Source of the DNA: Chloroflexota bacterium
GTDB taxonomy: Bacteria; Chloroflexota; UBA11872
Direction of reading: 5' to 3'
DNA: 64,000 nt
Assembly: GCA_026707285.1 (NCBI GenBank)
Contig: JAPOXD010000023.1
Location: 186,001 to 250,000, forward strand
Below the pieces are notes generated by a model. The model saw only the letters and a list, made by a program, of their open reading frames with translations, was not told where the DNA came from and ran no database searches. Both the position numbers and the translations under genes were made by a program. How positions within the stretch are numbered: position 1 is the first letter of the stretch; each line of letters opens with the position of its first letter. Shown in pieces: positions 8,981 through 17,610 of this stretch.

Positions 8981-9963
8981 AGCGAATGGCAAAGCCCGAG
9001 GGACGGGGCAACGTGATGCTGGAGGACGCCCCGATTCCCGAGCCGGGCTACGGGCAAGTCCGCGTCAAGGCCGTGCGCAGCCTTATCAGCCGCGGCTCGG
9101 AAATCGGCCGGCGCTACGTCATGGACGAGGCCATCGACCCGCAGATGATGGGCTATTCCATGGCCGGTTTCGTGGACGCGCTTGGCGAAGGCGTCGAGCA
9201 CCTGAGTATTGGCGACCGCGTGGGCGCCGTCGCGCCCCACGCGCAATATGTCGTGTGCGCCGCGATCCCGGAAGTGCAGGACAAGATCCCCGAGATCTTC
9301 CCGCTCACGCCCGACGTCACCTGGGATCAGGCGCCCTACTGGATGCTCGGAGCGTCCGCCGTTCGCTGGGTCGACATCGCTCCGTTCGAGCGCGACAACG
9401 TCATCGTCGTCCTGGGCCAGGGCCTGGTCGGCAGCCTCATGCTCCAGGTCATGCGGGAAATCGACGCCGGGCGCCTCGTCGCGGTGGACGCCGCGCCCTT
9501 GCGCTGCGAGCTTGCCGCCCAGCTAGGCGCGGACCACGTGATCAACGCCGCCGAGGAAGACCCCGTGGCGGCGGTCAGGCGGCTCAGCAGCGGCGTCGGC
9601 GCCGAGCTCGTCGTCTACGCCGTGGGCGGTCCCGCCGGCCCGCGAGCCTTCGAGCAGGGCATGGACATGCTCTCCAGCGGCGGCACGCTGCATCTCATCG
9701 GCAAATACGAGCATCAAATCCTGCCGCTCACCTCCGACGTGATCCAGGGACGGCGCATCCTGGGGGGCTACTTCGGCGGCCAGTGGCACACCGGATCGGC
9801 GCGGCGGGCGCTGGCGCTGCTCGAGTCGGGCGCCATCGACGCCGACCGCATGACCACCCACCACTTCCCCTACACGCGGGCGCCCGAGGCCTTCCACCTG
9901 CTCCACGACCACACCGACCGGACCCTGGGCGTGCTGATCGATTGGGACGTGGACGACAGCTAG
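8977..9963 (+). CDS. Zinc-less medium-chain dehydrogenase (MDR family), copy 2
   Basis: A 328-residue paralogue of the preceding gene, nearly identical in blocks such as VRVKAVRSLISRGSEIGRRY and DEAIDPQMMGYSM, with the Rossmann motif GQGLVGSL. It also lacks the zinc Cys. Starting inside the stop of copy 1 (ATGA), it is almost certainly translated by coupling. It ends on a CTAG shared with the stop of the convergent RCC1-repeat gene. Differences cluster after residue 90, the substrate side, so the two copies may differ in substrate. Confidence 0.8.
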   Translation: MKRMAKPEGRGNVMLEDAPIPEPGYGQVRVKAVRSLISRGSEIGRRYVMDEAIDPQMMGYSMAGFVDALGEGVEHLSIGDRVGAVAPHAQYVVCAAIPEVQDKIPEIFPLTPDVTWDQAPYWMLGASAVRWVDIAPFERDNVIVVLGQGLVGSLMLQVMREIDAGRLVAVDAAPLRCELAAQLGADHVINAAEEDPVAAVRRLSSGVGAELVVYAVGGPAGPRAFEQGMDMLSSGGTLHLIGKYEHQILPLTSDVIQGRRILGGYFGGQWHTGSARRALALLESGAIDADRMTTHHFPYTRAPEAFHLLHDHTDRTLGVLIDWDVDDS

Positions 9964-12293
9964 CCGTCGCTGCGGCCGCTCCAGCAGACGACGGTGCCGT
10001 CGGCCCGCACCCCGCAGGTGTGGAAGTCGCCGGCGCTGACGGCGACGAACCTCCCGCCCGGGGCATGCGCCAAATGGTCATCGCCCCAGCATTCGATCGT
10101 GCCGTCACTGCGCATCCCGCAGCTGTGAAGCCCCCCCGCGCTCACCGCGGCGAACCTCCCGGCGGGCGGCGTGGCCCGGCCGTCTCCGTCAAGCCCCCAA
10201 CATGCCACCGTGCCGTCGGTCCGAAGCCCGCACGTGTGATACCTCCCGGCGCTGACAGCCACAAACGCCCCATCAGGCGGCGTGGATTGGCCGTGGGAGT
10301 CACTGCCCCAGCATCCGACCGCGCCGTCGGTCCGCACTCCGCACGTGTGGTATCTCCCGGCGCTGACGGCGGCAAAGGCCCCGGGCGGCGGCGTGGTCCG
10401 GCCATCAGCCTCGAATCCCCAACATTCCACCGCGCCATCGAGGCGCACCCCGCAGTTGTGCCAGGCGCCGGCGTCGACGGCAGTGAACGCCCCATCGGGC
10501 GGCGTGGATTGGCCGCTGTGGTTGGAGCCCCAACATTCGATCGCACCGTCGGTCCGCAATCCGCACGTGTGCCAGCGCCCACCGCTCACGGCGAAAAATG
10601 CTCCCGGCGGCGGTCTGGCTTGGCCGGAGTCGTAGGCCCCCCAGCACGTGACGGCGCCGTCGGGCCGCACGCCGCACGTGTGGAACACCCCGGCGCCGAC
10701 GGCGGCGAACGCCCCAGCAGGCGGCCTGATCAAGTCTGCAAAGTCAGCGCCCCAGCATTCAACCGTCCCATTAGACCGCACTCCGCACGTGCGGAAATCA
10801 CCGGCGCTGACGGCTGCGAAGGCCCCGTCGGGAGGGTTGGCTTGGCCATAGCGGTCGGCTCCCCAACATTCAACCGCGCCGTCGGGCCGCACCCCACAGG
10901 TGTGCGCGGCCCCAGCGCTGACGGAGGCGAATGTCCCGGCCGGCGGCGTCGTCCGGCCGGCACGCTCGGATCCCCAACAGGCCACGATTCCGTCAGTCCG
11001 CACTCCGCACGTGTGGTACCTCCCGGCGCTGACGGCGGCGAAGGCTCCGCCAGGCGGCGCTGATTGGCGAGCGTCGTTGTCGCCCCAGCATTCGACGGTT
11101 CCGTTGGGCCGCACCCCGCAGTTGTGCCAGGCGCCGGTGCTGATGGCGACGAAAGCCCCATCAGGCGGCCTGGACTGACCAAAGTCGTTGTCGCCCCAGC
11201 ACTCGACCGTCCCGTCGGGGCGCAGCCCGCAGCTGTGGAAGTCACCGGCACCGATGGCGACGAACGCCCCGGGCGGTGGCGACGCCCGGCGATCGCGGTT
11301 GGACCCCCAACAGGCCACGGTGCCGTCGGCTCGAATCCCGCAGGTGTGCAACGACCCGGCGCTTAGGGTGATGAACGCCCCAGCCGGCGGCGAGGACTGG
11401 CCGGCGCCGTCGAACCCCCAACAGGCCACCGCGCCGTTGGGGCGCACCCCGCAGGTGTGCAACTCGCCGGTGCTGACGGCGGCAAACGCTCCCGACGATG
11501 GCAGTGGCGCGGATACCAGCGCCTTGGCCGCGTCCGGAATGATCACGTTGCTCAGCTGCTTGACCTTGTCCGGCACGTTCTGCAGGTTCACGCGGCCCAC
11601 CGTCGTCCCCGGCGCCGGCACGTTCCAGATCACGAACACCGTTCGCTGCGCCCTCAGCATCTGCAAGCCCTGCGGGTTTCCGGCGACCTCCCGCTCCTCG
11701 TAGCGGATCGGCAGCCCGTAGAGATTCAGCCAGTCGGGCTCGCTCAAGAACCGCTCTCTGATCGCCGCGTTCTGGTCCAGCAGCGCCAGGTGGTTGCGGA
11801 TGATCGTGCCGAAAGCGGCCCCTCGATCCGCTTCCAAGACCTGATGCGGCGGGACGTTAGGGAGTTCGACCTCGGGATAGCGATTCGCCAGCGCGTCGAG
11901 GGTGTTGTAGTAGTTCATCCGCTGCCGGCCCGGGTCCCACTGCAAAATGACCTTCTGGAAAGCCTGGAGGGTGAAAGGCCCATCGATCCAGCGCTGGCTG
12001 ATGGGATAGCCAATAGCCTGGAGGTCGCGCGCTTGGACGAAGTCCCACAGGGGAACGCCGCCGGCATTGGTCACGGCGTAGCCATCGTTGGGATCGGACG
12101 TGTCGCCGCCGGTGACGGTGAAGAGGCAGCCGTCGTCCAGCCGAGCGCCCGTGCAGTCCAGGGCCGCCGCCGGCTGCCCGACAGCCATGGTGGCCGCCGT
12201 GGCAACTACAACCGCCGTCAGCGCCACGCCCACCCGCCGCCACCACTCAGGTCGCCTTCGCGTCAGCCTCACAACCATCTCCCGCGCCGCCAC
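9960..12293 (-). CDS. Secreted RCC1-type repeat protein with N-terminal globular domain
   Basis: A 777-residue exported protein. A signal peptide (basic MVVRLTRRR, then a hydrophobic stretch ending about residue 47) is followed by a domain of about 200 residues containing GYPISQRW and FTLQAFQKVILQW. This resembles a domain seen in other Chloroflexota-type secreted proteins, but I cannot name it. From residue 268 to the end are 14 copies of a 37-residue RCC1-like repeat (last two short) with the core HTCGVRPDGTVECWG; each copy keeps two Cys (CG and CWG). Such repeats usually close into seven-bladed propellers, so 14 copies could make two. Likely a surface binding protein; partner unknown. Convergent with the MDR pair. 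Confidence 0.8.
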   Translation of the reverse strand: MAAREMVVRLTRRRPEWWRRVGVALTAVVVATAATMAVGQPAAALDCTGARLDDGCLFTVTGGDTSDPNDGYAVTNAGGVPLWDFVQARDLQAIGYPISQRWIDGPFTLQAFQKVILQWDPGRQRMNYYNTLDALANRYPEVELPNVPPHQVLEADRGAAFGTIIRNHLALLDQNAAIRERFLSEPDWLNLYGLPIRYEEREVAGNPQGLQMLRAQRTVFVIWNVPAPGTTVGRVNLQNVPDKVKQLSNVIIPDAAKALVSAPLPSSGAFAAVSTGELHTCGVRPNGAVACWGFDGAGQSSPPAGAFITLSAGSLHTCGIRADGTVACWGSNRDRRASPPPGAFVAIGAGDFHSCGLRPDGTVECWGDNDFGQSRPPDGAFVAISTGAWHNCGVRPNGTVECWGDNDARQSAPPGGAFAAVSAGRYHTCGVRTDGIVACWGSERAGRTTPPAGTFASVSAGAAHTCGVRPDGAVECWGADRYGQANPPDGAFAAVSAGDFRTCGVRSNGTVECWGADFADLIRPPAGAFAAVGAGVFHTCGVRPDGAVTCWGAYDSGQARPPPGAFFAVSGGRWHTCGLRTDGAIECWGSNHSGQSTPPDGAFTAVDAGAWHNCGVRLDGAVECWGFEADGRTTPPPGAFAAVSAGRYHTCGVRTDGAVGCWGSDSHGQSTPPDGAFVAVSAGRYHTCGLRTDGTVACWGLDGDGRATPPAGRFAAVSAGGLHSCGMRSDGTIECWGDDHLAHAPGGRFVAVSAGDFHTCGVRADGTVVCWSGRSDG
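9963..11492 (-). repeat. Tandem 111-bp coding repeats (RCC1 units)
   Basis: Fourteen in-register units, twelve of exactly 37 codons and two shorter at the C-terminal end. The + strand signatures are the recurring CCGCACGTGTGGTA-like and CCCCAACATTC-like strings. Conservation at the DNA level is high between some units, for example units 5, 11 and 12, suggesting expansion by recombination. Confidence 0.85.
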
Positions 12294-12347
12294 CGACCAC
12301 GCGAACCGAACCCTCGGCGCGTTGTCCGAGTGAGCCGTCGACGACGG

Positions 12348-13121
12348 CTAGCGCCCCGGCGTCCCCACCAGGGATTCGGACGTCGCGGGAGCGTCCACCA
12401 CGCCTTCCAGGGCGCCTTTCGCCTCCATCTGGTCCCAGTGGCGGCGAAACGTGGCGTTCCACTCCGCCGTGCCTGGATGGAGCAGCATTTCCTCGAACGT
12501 CGCCGGCGAGATCACGATGCCGTCGCAACCGGCGCGAATTGCCGTGTCCGCGGCGATGGTCGTCCGCACGATGCCCGCCGCAAGATATGGAGAGTTTTCG
12601 CCGCTGCGCCCAATCACGCGCACGATGTCGCCGATGATCTTGCCGGCATCCGCCCCGGCGTCGATCTGCGGACCCGTGAACGGCGCGATGTAGGCCGCGC
12701 CGGCCGACGCGGCGGCCACGGCCTGGCTGACGGAAAACGTCGTCGTGACCATGCTCAGGTGGCCCTCGGCTCTCAGGTGCACCACTGCGCGCAGCCCCCG
12801 CATGGTGCAAGGAATCTTCAGCACCACCCGCGGCGACATCGCCGTAAACACCCGCGACACACGCTCGATCTCCTCCGTGGTGTCGCCATCGACCTCCACC
12901 ACGAGCGGACCGTCGTGCGGCAAATTCAGATACCGCTCGATCACCCGGATCATCGGACCGTAGGAGTCCGTGAGCTGATCCAGCACAATGGTGTTCGTGA
13001 CCAGCCCCACCACCCCGAGCTCGAGATAATCGCGAATCTCGGCCGGGTCGCCCCACAGCCAAATTCCCACCGGGTCCTTGTGACCCCGTGGAAACCGCGG
13101 CATCGTGTGAGACTTGTCCAT
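12348..13121 (-). CDS. Transaldolase / fructose-6-phosphate aldolase-like enzyme
   Basis: A 257-residue TIM-barrel class I aldolase of the TalB/FSA family. The Schiff-base Lys lies in VVLKIPCT (about residue 100), and the later motifs TTTFSVSQAVAAASAGA and YIAPFTGPQID match the fructose-6-phosphate-aldolase-like branch in length and order. It is probably a cytosolic aldolase or transaldolase acting on a sugar phosphate. A separate full-length transaldolase is at 31162, so this one likely has another substrate. The start has AGGGA just upstream. The gene is divergent from the membrane-DSD1 fusion with 63 bases between them, and the two may share a control region. Confidence 0.78.
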   Translation of the reverse strand: MDKSHTMPRFPRGHKDPVGIWLWGDPAEIRDYLELGVVGLVTNTIVLDQLTDSYGPMIRVIERYLNLPHDGPLVVEVDGDTTEEIERVSRVFTAMSPRVVLKIPCTMRGLRAVVHLRAEGHLSMVTTTFSVSQAVAAASAGAAYIAPFTGPQIDAGADAGKIIGDIVRVIGRSGENSPYLAAGIVRTTIAADTAIRAGCDGIVISPATFEEMLLHPGTAEWNATFRRHWDQMEAKGALEGVVDAPATSESLVGTPGR

Positions 13122-13184
13122 GTCCCTATCCTACGCGCGCATTCTGCAGATGAAAACCGCACCCCGCGCTGATCGCGGCGCGCC

Positions 13185-14999
13185 ATGACGCTCGCCAACC
13201 GGCTGAGCCCTTCGCTCGATCGAAGCGTCCTGTCGCTGCCCGGCGCTCCGTGGCCGCGCACGCTGGTCGTTGCCGGAGCCGCCGCGGTGCTGGCGTACGG
13301 CGCCACATGGATCTTCGCCATCCAGCCTGCGGCCGGCGCCGTGGTGCTGGCAATGCTCGCCATGGCGGCCGCACAGGTCGGCACGCGACCCGGACCTGCT
13401 TTGGCGGTGGGCGTGGTTGCCGCCGTCTGGAATGACGTCGTCAACCTGCCGCACGCGCTGGCGGGTTTCCTGGGCCCGGCCCTCGTCATTGAGTTGTGGA
13501 CGGCCTTTTTGCGGGCTCGTCCACGCCTGCCGCTGCGACGGAGAGTCGTGGCCGACCTGTGCCTCATGTCCCTCGCGCTCGGCAGCCCTGTCGCCATTGG
13601 CTTCGCCGCGGGCCCCGGCTACGTCGACCTGGACACGGTTCCAGAGTTCCGTCACTACCTCGTCGACCTCACCGCCATCGGGCTGGCCTATCTGAGCCTG
13701 CTGGCCGCGTTCGTGGTCATGCTCGGACGCGGGCTTCGATGGCTGCGTGCCCGGCGGCGGCGTCGGCGCATGTACACCGAAGACCTGGCCAAGCAGAGCG
13801 CCGAACGTTCGCAGCAAGCCGTTCGCGCCGCGGCGAGCCTGCTTCCCCGCGCGCCGGCGAGCGTCGCGATACCCTTCATTCGCCAGCAACCGAGGCACAC
13901 GCTCGTGGATCGTCCTCCCCGCACCATCGACGAGATCGACACGCCCGCCGCCATCATCGACCTGGACCTCGTCAAGCAGAACATCAAGACCCTCGAGGAC
14001 TTCGTCCGCTTCCGTCCGGTGCACTCGCGCCCCCACGCCAAGACGCACAAGAACCCGGCCATTGGCCGCCTGCAAGTCGAGGCGGGGGCCGTGGGCCTCA
14101 CCTGCGCCAAGGTCGGTGAGGCCGAGGCCATGGTCGAAGGCGGCATCGAGGACGTCCTCATCGCCAACCAGGTCGTCGGCCCCATCAAGATCGAGCGCAT
14201 GTGCCGGCTGGCGCACCGTGCGCGCGTCGCCGTGGAAGTGGACGACCCGGCCAACGTCGACGAGATCTCGGCGGCGGCGCAGCGGCACGGCGTGACCATC
14301 GGCGTCGTCGTCGAAATTGACGTCGGCGGACCCCGCGCCGGCGTGCCGCCCTATGAGCCGGCGCTGGCCCTCGCGCGCCGCATCATGGACCGGCCCGGGC
14401 TGGAGTTCACCGGCCTCATGGCCTACGAGGGCCACACCGTGGGCATCGAGGACTGGGACGAGCGCAACGCGGCCGCCCGCGCCGCGTTGGCGCCGGTCAT
14501 CGAGACGCGCGAGCTGTGCGAAGCCGAGGGAATCCCCGTCCGCGAGGTCACCGGCGGCGCCACCAACACCTTCGACATCACCGGCACCATCAACGGCTGG
14601 ACCGAGCTGCAGGCCGGCACCTACGTCACCATGGACGCTTGGTTCCGCCCCCACGCCGGCCACGCCTTCACCCAGGCCTTCTGGATCCTCACCAGCGTCA
14701 CCAGCCGCGCCAAGCCGGGCTACGTGCACCTCGACGGCGGACGCAAGTCGATTGCCTTCGAGCCCAGCGGATTCCCGGTGATCGACGACCCGGAGGGTCT
14801 GGAGATCGAGGTCGTGGCCGAGGAGCATCTGCACGTCAAGATGCTCGACGGCGCTCCCGACCTGCGGCCCGGCGATCAGGTGCGCGTTACGCCCTGGCAC
14901 GGCTGCGGCACCTTCAACCTGCACGACACCCTCTACGTCCTGCAAGACGACGAGGTCGTGGACATCTGGCCCATCAGCGGACGCGGACGCTTCACCTAG
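13185..14999 (+). CDS. Membrane domain fused to D-threonine aldolase/DSD1-like PLP enzyme
   Basis: A 604-residue single frame. Residues 25-182 hold about five hydrophobic helices. A strongly basic patch (RRRRRR near 190) and a charged linker follow. Residues 248-604 form an alanine-racemase-fold PLP domain of the DSD1/D-threonine aldolase family, with the PLP Lys in RPHAKTHKN (Lys286) and the C-terminal metal-ligand motif PWHGCGTFN. Family members cleave beta-hydroxy D-amino acids or dehydrate D-serine. A GTG at 13905 (codon 241) with GAGG upstream could start the soluble enzyme alone, but no stop separates the halves. Normal family members are about 360-400 residues and soluble, so the membrane part is unusual. 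Confidence 0.78.
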   Translation: MTLANRLSPSLDRSVLSLPGAPWPRTLVVAGAAAVLAYGATWIFAIQPAAGAVVLAMLAMAAAQVGTRPGPALAVGVVAAVWNDVVNLPHALAGFLGPALVIELWTAFLRARPRLPLRRRVVADLCLMSLALGSPVAIGFAAGPGYVDLDTVPEFRHYLVDLTAIGLAYLSLLAAFVVMLGRGLRWLRARRRRRRMYTEDLAKQSAERSQQAVRAAASLLPRAPASVAIPFIRQQPRHTLVDRPPRTIDEIDTPAAIIDLDLVKQNIKTLEDFVRFRPVHSRPHAKTHKNPAIGRLQVEAGAVGLTCAKVGEAEAMVEGGIEDVLIANQVVGPIKIERMCRLAHRARVAVEVDDPANVDEISAAAQRHGVTIGVVVEIDVGGPRAGVPPYEPALALARRIMDRPGLEFTGLMAYEGHTVGIEDWDERNAAARAALAPVIETRELCEAEGIPVREVTGGATNTFDITGTINGWTELQAGTYVTMDAWFRPHAGHAFTQAFWILTSVTSRAKPGYVHLDGGRKSIAFEPSGFPVIDDPEGLEIEVVAEEHLHVKMLDGAPDLRPGDQVRVTPWHGCGTFNLHDTLYVLQDDEVVDIWPISGRGRFT

Positions 15000-15040
15000 C
15001 AATCCGCCGACCGCGCCAAGGCTCGCTCGATTCGCCGAAC

Positions 15041-15088
15041 CCAATCCGTTCGCCCTGAGCTAGTCGAAGGGTTCAACGAACGGATTGG
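15041..15088. repeat. Inverted repeat with CCAATCCGTTCG arms
   Basis: Perfect 12-base arms CCAATCCGTTCG and CGAACGGATTGG enclose CCCTGAGCTAGTCGAAGGG, a string found in repeats of many bacterial genomes. It lies between two convergent genes and could fold in RNA from either strand. Confidence 0.75.
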
Positions 15089-15126
15089 CGGCAGCCCCGC
15101 TGCCGCCCGCAAGAGTCGACTCGGAC

Positions 15127-15729
15127 CTACGTCCCCGGCGTCCGAATATCCGCCGCGCGCCACATGTACCACGCCCCCACGCTGCGATACGGGGACCACG
15201 GCGCGCCGATCGCCGTCGCCTCGGCCGGCGATGGCGACTCCTCCAGGCCATAGGCGACCTGCATCCCGCGCCGCACGCCCAAGTCCTCCACCGGCAGCAC
15301 GTCCAGTCGCCCCAGCTGAAACATTAGGAACATCTGCGCGGTCCACACCCCGACGCCGCGGACCACCGTAAGTTGCTCGATGACCTCTGTGTCGTCGCTC
15401 GCCGGCAACGCGCCCAGGTCCAGCGATCCGTCCTGAAGGTGCTGCGCCAGGTCGCGCAGGTAGCTGGCCTTCTGCCGGGACACGCCCGCGGCGCGAAACT
15501 GCTCGTCCGTCGTCCCCAGCAGCTTTTCCGGAGTCGGATACCGCTCGTCCGCCCCGTAAAGCCCCAGCAGCCGGCCCAAGATGGCGCTGGCCGCCGCCCC
15601 GGCCAGCTGCTGGAACATGATGCTGCGAATCAGCGCCTCGTACGGATCGCCGGGAGAACGCGGCGGATACGGCCCGCACTCGTCGATAAGCCGACCAAGC
15701 ACGGCGTCCACCCGGCGCAAATGCCGCAT
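15127..15729 (-). CDS. DNA-3-methyladenine glycosylase II (AlkA/HhH-GPD family)
   Basis: A 200-residue HhH-GPD protein. The helix-hairpin-helix is LTVVRGVGVWTAQMFLMF, and the catalytic Asp follows in PVEDLGVRRG at the expected spacing. IRSIMFQQLAGAAAS is the conserved helix before it. No iron-sulphur Cys cluster is present, which separates it from MutY/Nth enzymes. It should remove alkylated bases such as 3-methyladenine from DNA. The length matches the short form that lacks the AlkA N-terminal beta domain. It is a single gene with no methyltransferase neighbour. Confidence 0.88.
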   Translation of the reverse strand: MRHLRRVDAVLGRLIDECGPYPPRSPGDPYEALIRSIMFQQLAGAAASAILGRLLGLYGADERYPTPEKLLGTTDEQFRAAGVSRQKASYLRDLAQHLQDGSLDLGALPASDDTEVIEQLTVVRGVGVWTAQMFLMFQLGRLDVLPVEDLGVRRGMQVAYGLEESPSPAEATAIGAPWSPYRSVGAWYMWRAADIRTPGT

Positions 15730-15857
15730 CGCCTCGCGGGCGACGCCTTCAGAAGACTCGGCGATGGTCGGCGTTCTCTAGCGGCCCGGCCACGGCCTGC
15801 CGGCGCCAGCCGACGGCAGGCGAACACACGACCCGCGCTCGACGCCGGTCGCCCGGG

Positions 15858-16634
15858 CTATAGCGGTGACTCCTGCGGTGCGATTTGCAGATACCGGGCC
15901 TGGACCCAGTTGCCGTCGTCCAGTTCGCGCCACAGGATTCCGTTCGTAACCTCGATCACGCCGGTCAGCGTCACCTCGGAGTCGCCGTAGGCCACGTACT
16001 GCACCGTGCTCGTCTCGGGGTCTGGCACGTCGCGCACGTTCAGGCCGTCGGCCGGAATCACCACGGCCACGCCGGCGTGCTCCACGTCGGCGAACGCGCC
16101 GCGACCCAGCCACGCCTCGGAAACCCAGTTCCCGTCGGCCGTCTCGCGCCATGCGCCGTCGGCCAGGACCACCACGACGCCCGTGACCTCGATTTCGTCG
16201 TTCTCGCGAACCACATACTCGACCTCGCTGCCCTCCAGGCCCGGCTGGTTGCGCACGTTCAGCACGTCCGCGATCACCAGGGCCAGCACCGGCACCACCA
16301 CGGGCGTGGGCTCGGGCTCTGGTGTCGCCGCGGGCGTCGGAGTCGGCGTGGGTTCAGGCGTCGGTGTGGGAGTCGGCGTTGGAATTGGCGTCGAGGTGGG
16401 AGCTGGCGCGGGGGTATCGGTCGGGATCGGCTCCGGCGTCGGCGGCGGCGTGGCCGCGGCGGTCGTCGCCTCCGGCGTGGGAGAGGTTTCCCCTCCAATC
16501 ACCACCACGGTGACGGTGGGGTCCGGCTCGCTGCCGGAATCCGTTCCAGGCGCATCGCACGCGGCCAGGACCAGTACGCCGACAACGGCGACGGCCAGGA
16601 TGAACGTCCATCGCAGGCGAGGAATTGACATCAC
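15858..16634 (-). CDS. Lipoprotein with Thr-Pro linker and two SH3b-like domains
   Basis: A 258-residue protein. The signal peptide ends in the lipobox LAAC (Cys26), so it should be lipidated; the Lgt enzyme is encoded at 23013. A long low-complexity stretch of Thr-Pro and Glu-Pro repeats (about 50-110) acts as an extended wall-spanning linker. Two SH3-type repeats follow (starting near ADVLNVRNQPG and PADGLNVRDVPDP), each with the LNVR core and a W near NWV. Such domains bind cell wall peptides or other surface ligands. The GTG start follows AGGAGG 8 bases upstream. Confidence 0.8.
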   Translation of the reverse strand: MMSIPRLRWTFILAVAVVGVLVLAACDAPGTDSGSEPDPTVTVVVIGGETSPTPEATTAAATPPPTPEPIPTDTPAPAPTSTPIPTPTPTPTPEPTPTPTPAATPEPEPTPVVVPVLALVIADVLNVRNQPGLEGSEVEYVVRENDEIEVTGVVVVLADGAWRETADGNWVSEAWLGRGAFADVEHAGVAVVIPADGLNVRDVPDPETSTVQYVAYGDSEVTLTGVIEVTNGILWRELDDGNWVQARYLQIAPQESPL

Positions 16635-16891
16635 GACGCGTGCCTCCTGGGGAATCCTTGAAGTCTAGCGCGCGGAACACTGGTAACTGTAGGCGTTTAA
16701 CAATGGTAACCGCAGATTCACACCGGCAATCCCGCCGCATGCTCAGGATTCGGGCGGTCCGCGCGTCGTCGGGGACTGTGTCGCACAAGCCCGCCGGCGC
16801 ACACCACGCCGGGAGTCGGCGAAATCCGTCGTCCGTAGCGAACGCGCGGCGGCGGGCCGAGTGGCCCACCGCTGTCGTCGCTAGTCCGACC

Positions 16892-17515
16892 TCACTTGCC
16901 CATGGTCGATTTGGCAACAACCTTAACGCCGCTGATCGTGCCTTCGACCGCGCGCTGGACGCGCTTGGCCGCGGTTTCGCTCACCTGGCCGGCAGCCTCG
17001 ATCGCGCCGCTCGCCGCGGCGGCCGCGGCCTCCTCGGCGCTCACGCCGAGGTCTTTCGCCACCTCGATCGCGCCCTCGACCGCACCGACGGCGGCAGCCG
17101 TGATATCGGCGCCGACCTCGGCCGTTTCAGTAACCGCCGCGCTTGCCGTCTCTTGGACCGCCTTGACGCCTTCGGTCCCCGCCTCGGCCGCACCGCGCAC
17201 GCTGCCTATCACCGCGCCCTTGGCCGTGTTGCCGACCTTGATGCCGACGCTGCTGGCAGCGTCCACCGCGGCATTGATGCTGGTGGCGGCCGTCTCAGCG
17301 GCTTCTTCGCCGATGTCGCCGACGGCGCGAATAGCCCCGCGCACCGCGCCAACTCCGACTTCGCCCACCGCGCCGGCCGTGCTCGCTGTTTCACCGAGGG
17401 CCGTCTTCGCGACGCCGGTTACGGCCTTAATGGTCTCCTCCAGCACGTCCCCCGTGCCGCGAACCACGCCGATCAGCCCGTCACGCACGCGTCTCCCGAC
17501 CTCTTGCTCGTTCAT
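16892..17515 (-). CDS. Ala/Gly/Val-rich predicted helical protein, function unknown
   Basis: A 207-residue protein made almost wholly of Ala, Gly, Val, Glu, Thr and Lys, with no Cys, Trp or Pro and no clear membrane helix. Short recurring patterns such as VGEVGVGAVRGAI and EAGTEGVKAVQETAS give an amphipathic helical periodicity near 11 residues. That resembles LEA-like or apolipoprotein-like helices; a phasin-like or stress protein is possible. I do not recognise a family. The + strand frame across it is a shadow; the minus frame starts cleanly at an ATG. A 257-base spacer separates it from the lipoprotein gene. Confidence 0.6.
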   Translation of the reverse strand: MNEQEVGRRVRDGLIGVVRGTGDVLEETIKAVTGVAKTALGETASTAGAVGEVGVGAVRGAIRAVGDIGEEAAETAATSINAAVDAASSVGIKVGNTAKGAVIGSVRGAAEAGTEGVKAVQETASAAVTETAEVGADITAAAVGAVEGAIEVAKDLGVSAEEAAAAAASGAIEAAGQVSETAAKRVQRAVEGTISGVKVVAKSTMGK

Positions 17516-17610
17516 GCACTTATCCCAAGGATCACTTTGCGAGACGACACAGTGTAGCGTTCGGTGCTATCTGATCGTGCTCCATCTCGGTCCCGGCACC
17601 ACGCGCTGCG

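Noticed and set aside
9255-11063. Plus-strand open frame of 602 codons across the dehydrogenase and repeat genes
   Set aside because: It changes character where the real genes end and only mirrors the RCC1 repeats in another frame.
9963-11492. CRISPR-like array
   Set aside because: The 111-bp periodic units are in-frame RCC1-type codons without conserved repeats and unique spacers.
13131-15044. Minus-strand open frame of 637 codons
   Set aside because: Antisense to the membrane-DSD1 fusion, which has clear PLP and metal motifs; the antisense product matches nothing.
16635-16891. tRNA or small RNA gene in the spacer
   Set aside because: No cloverleaf, T-loop GTTCGA box or stable long hairpin could be made out by eye.
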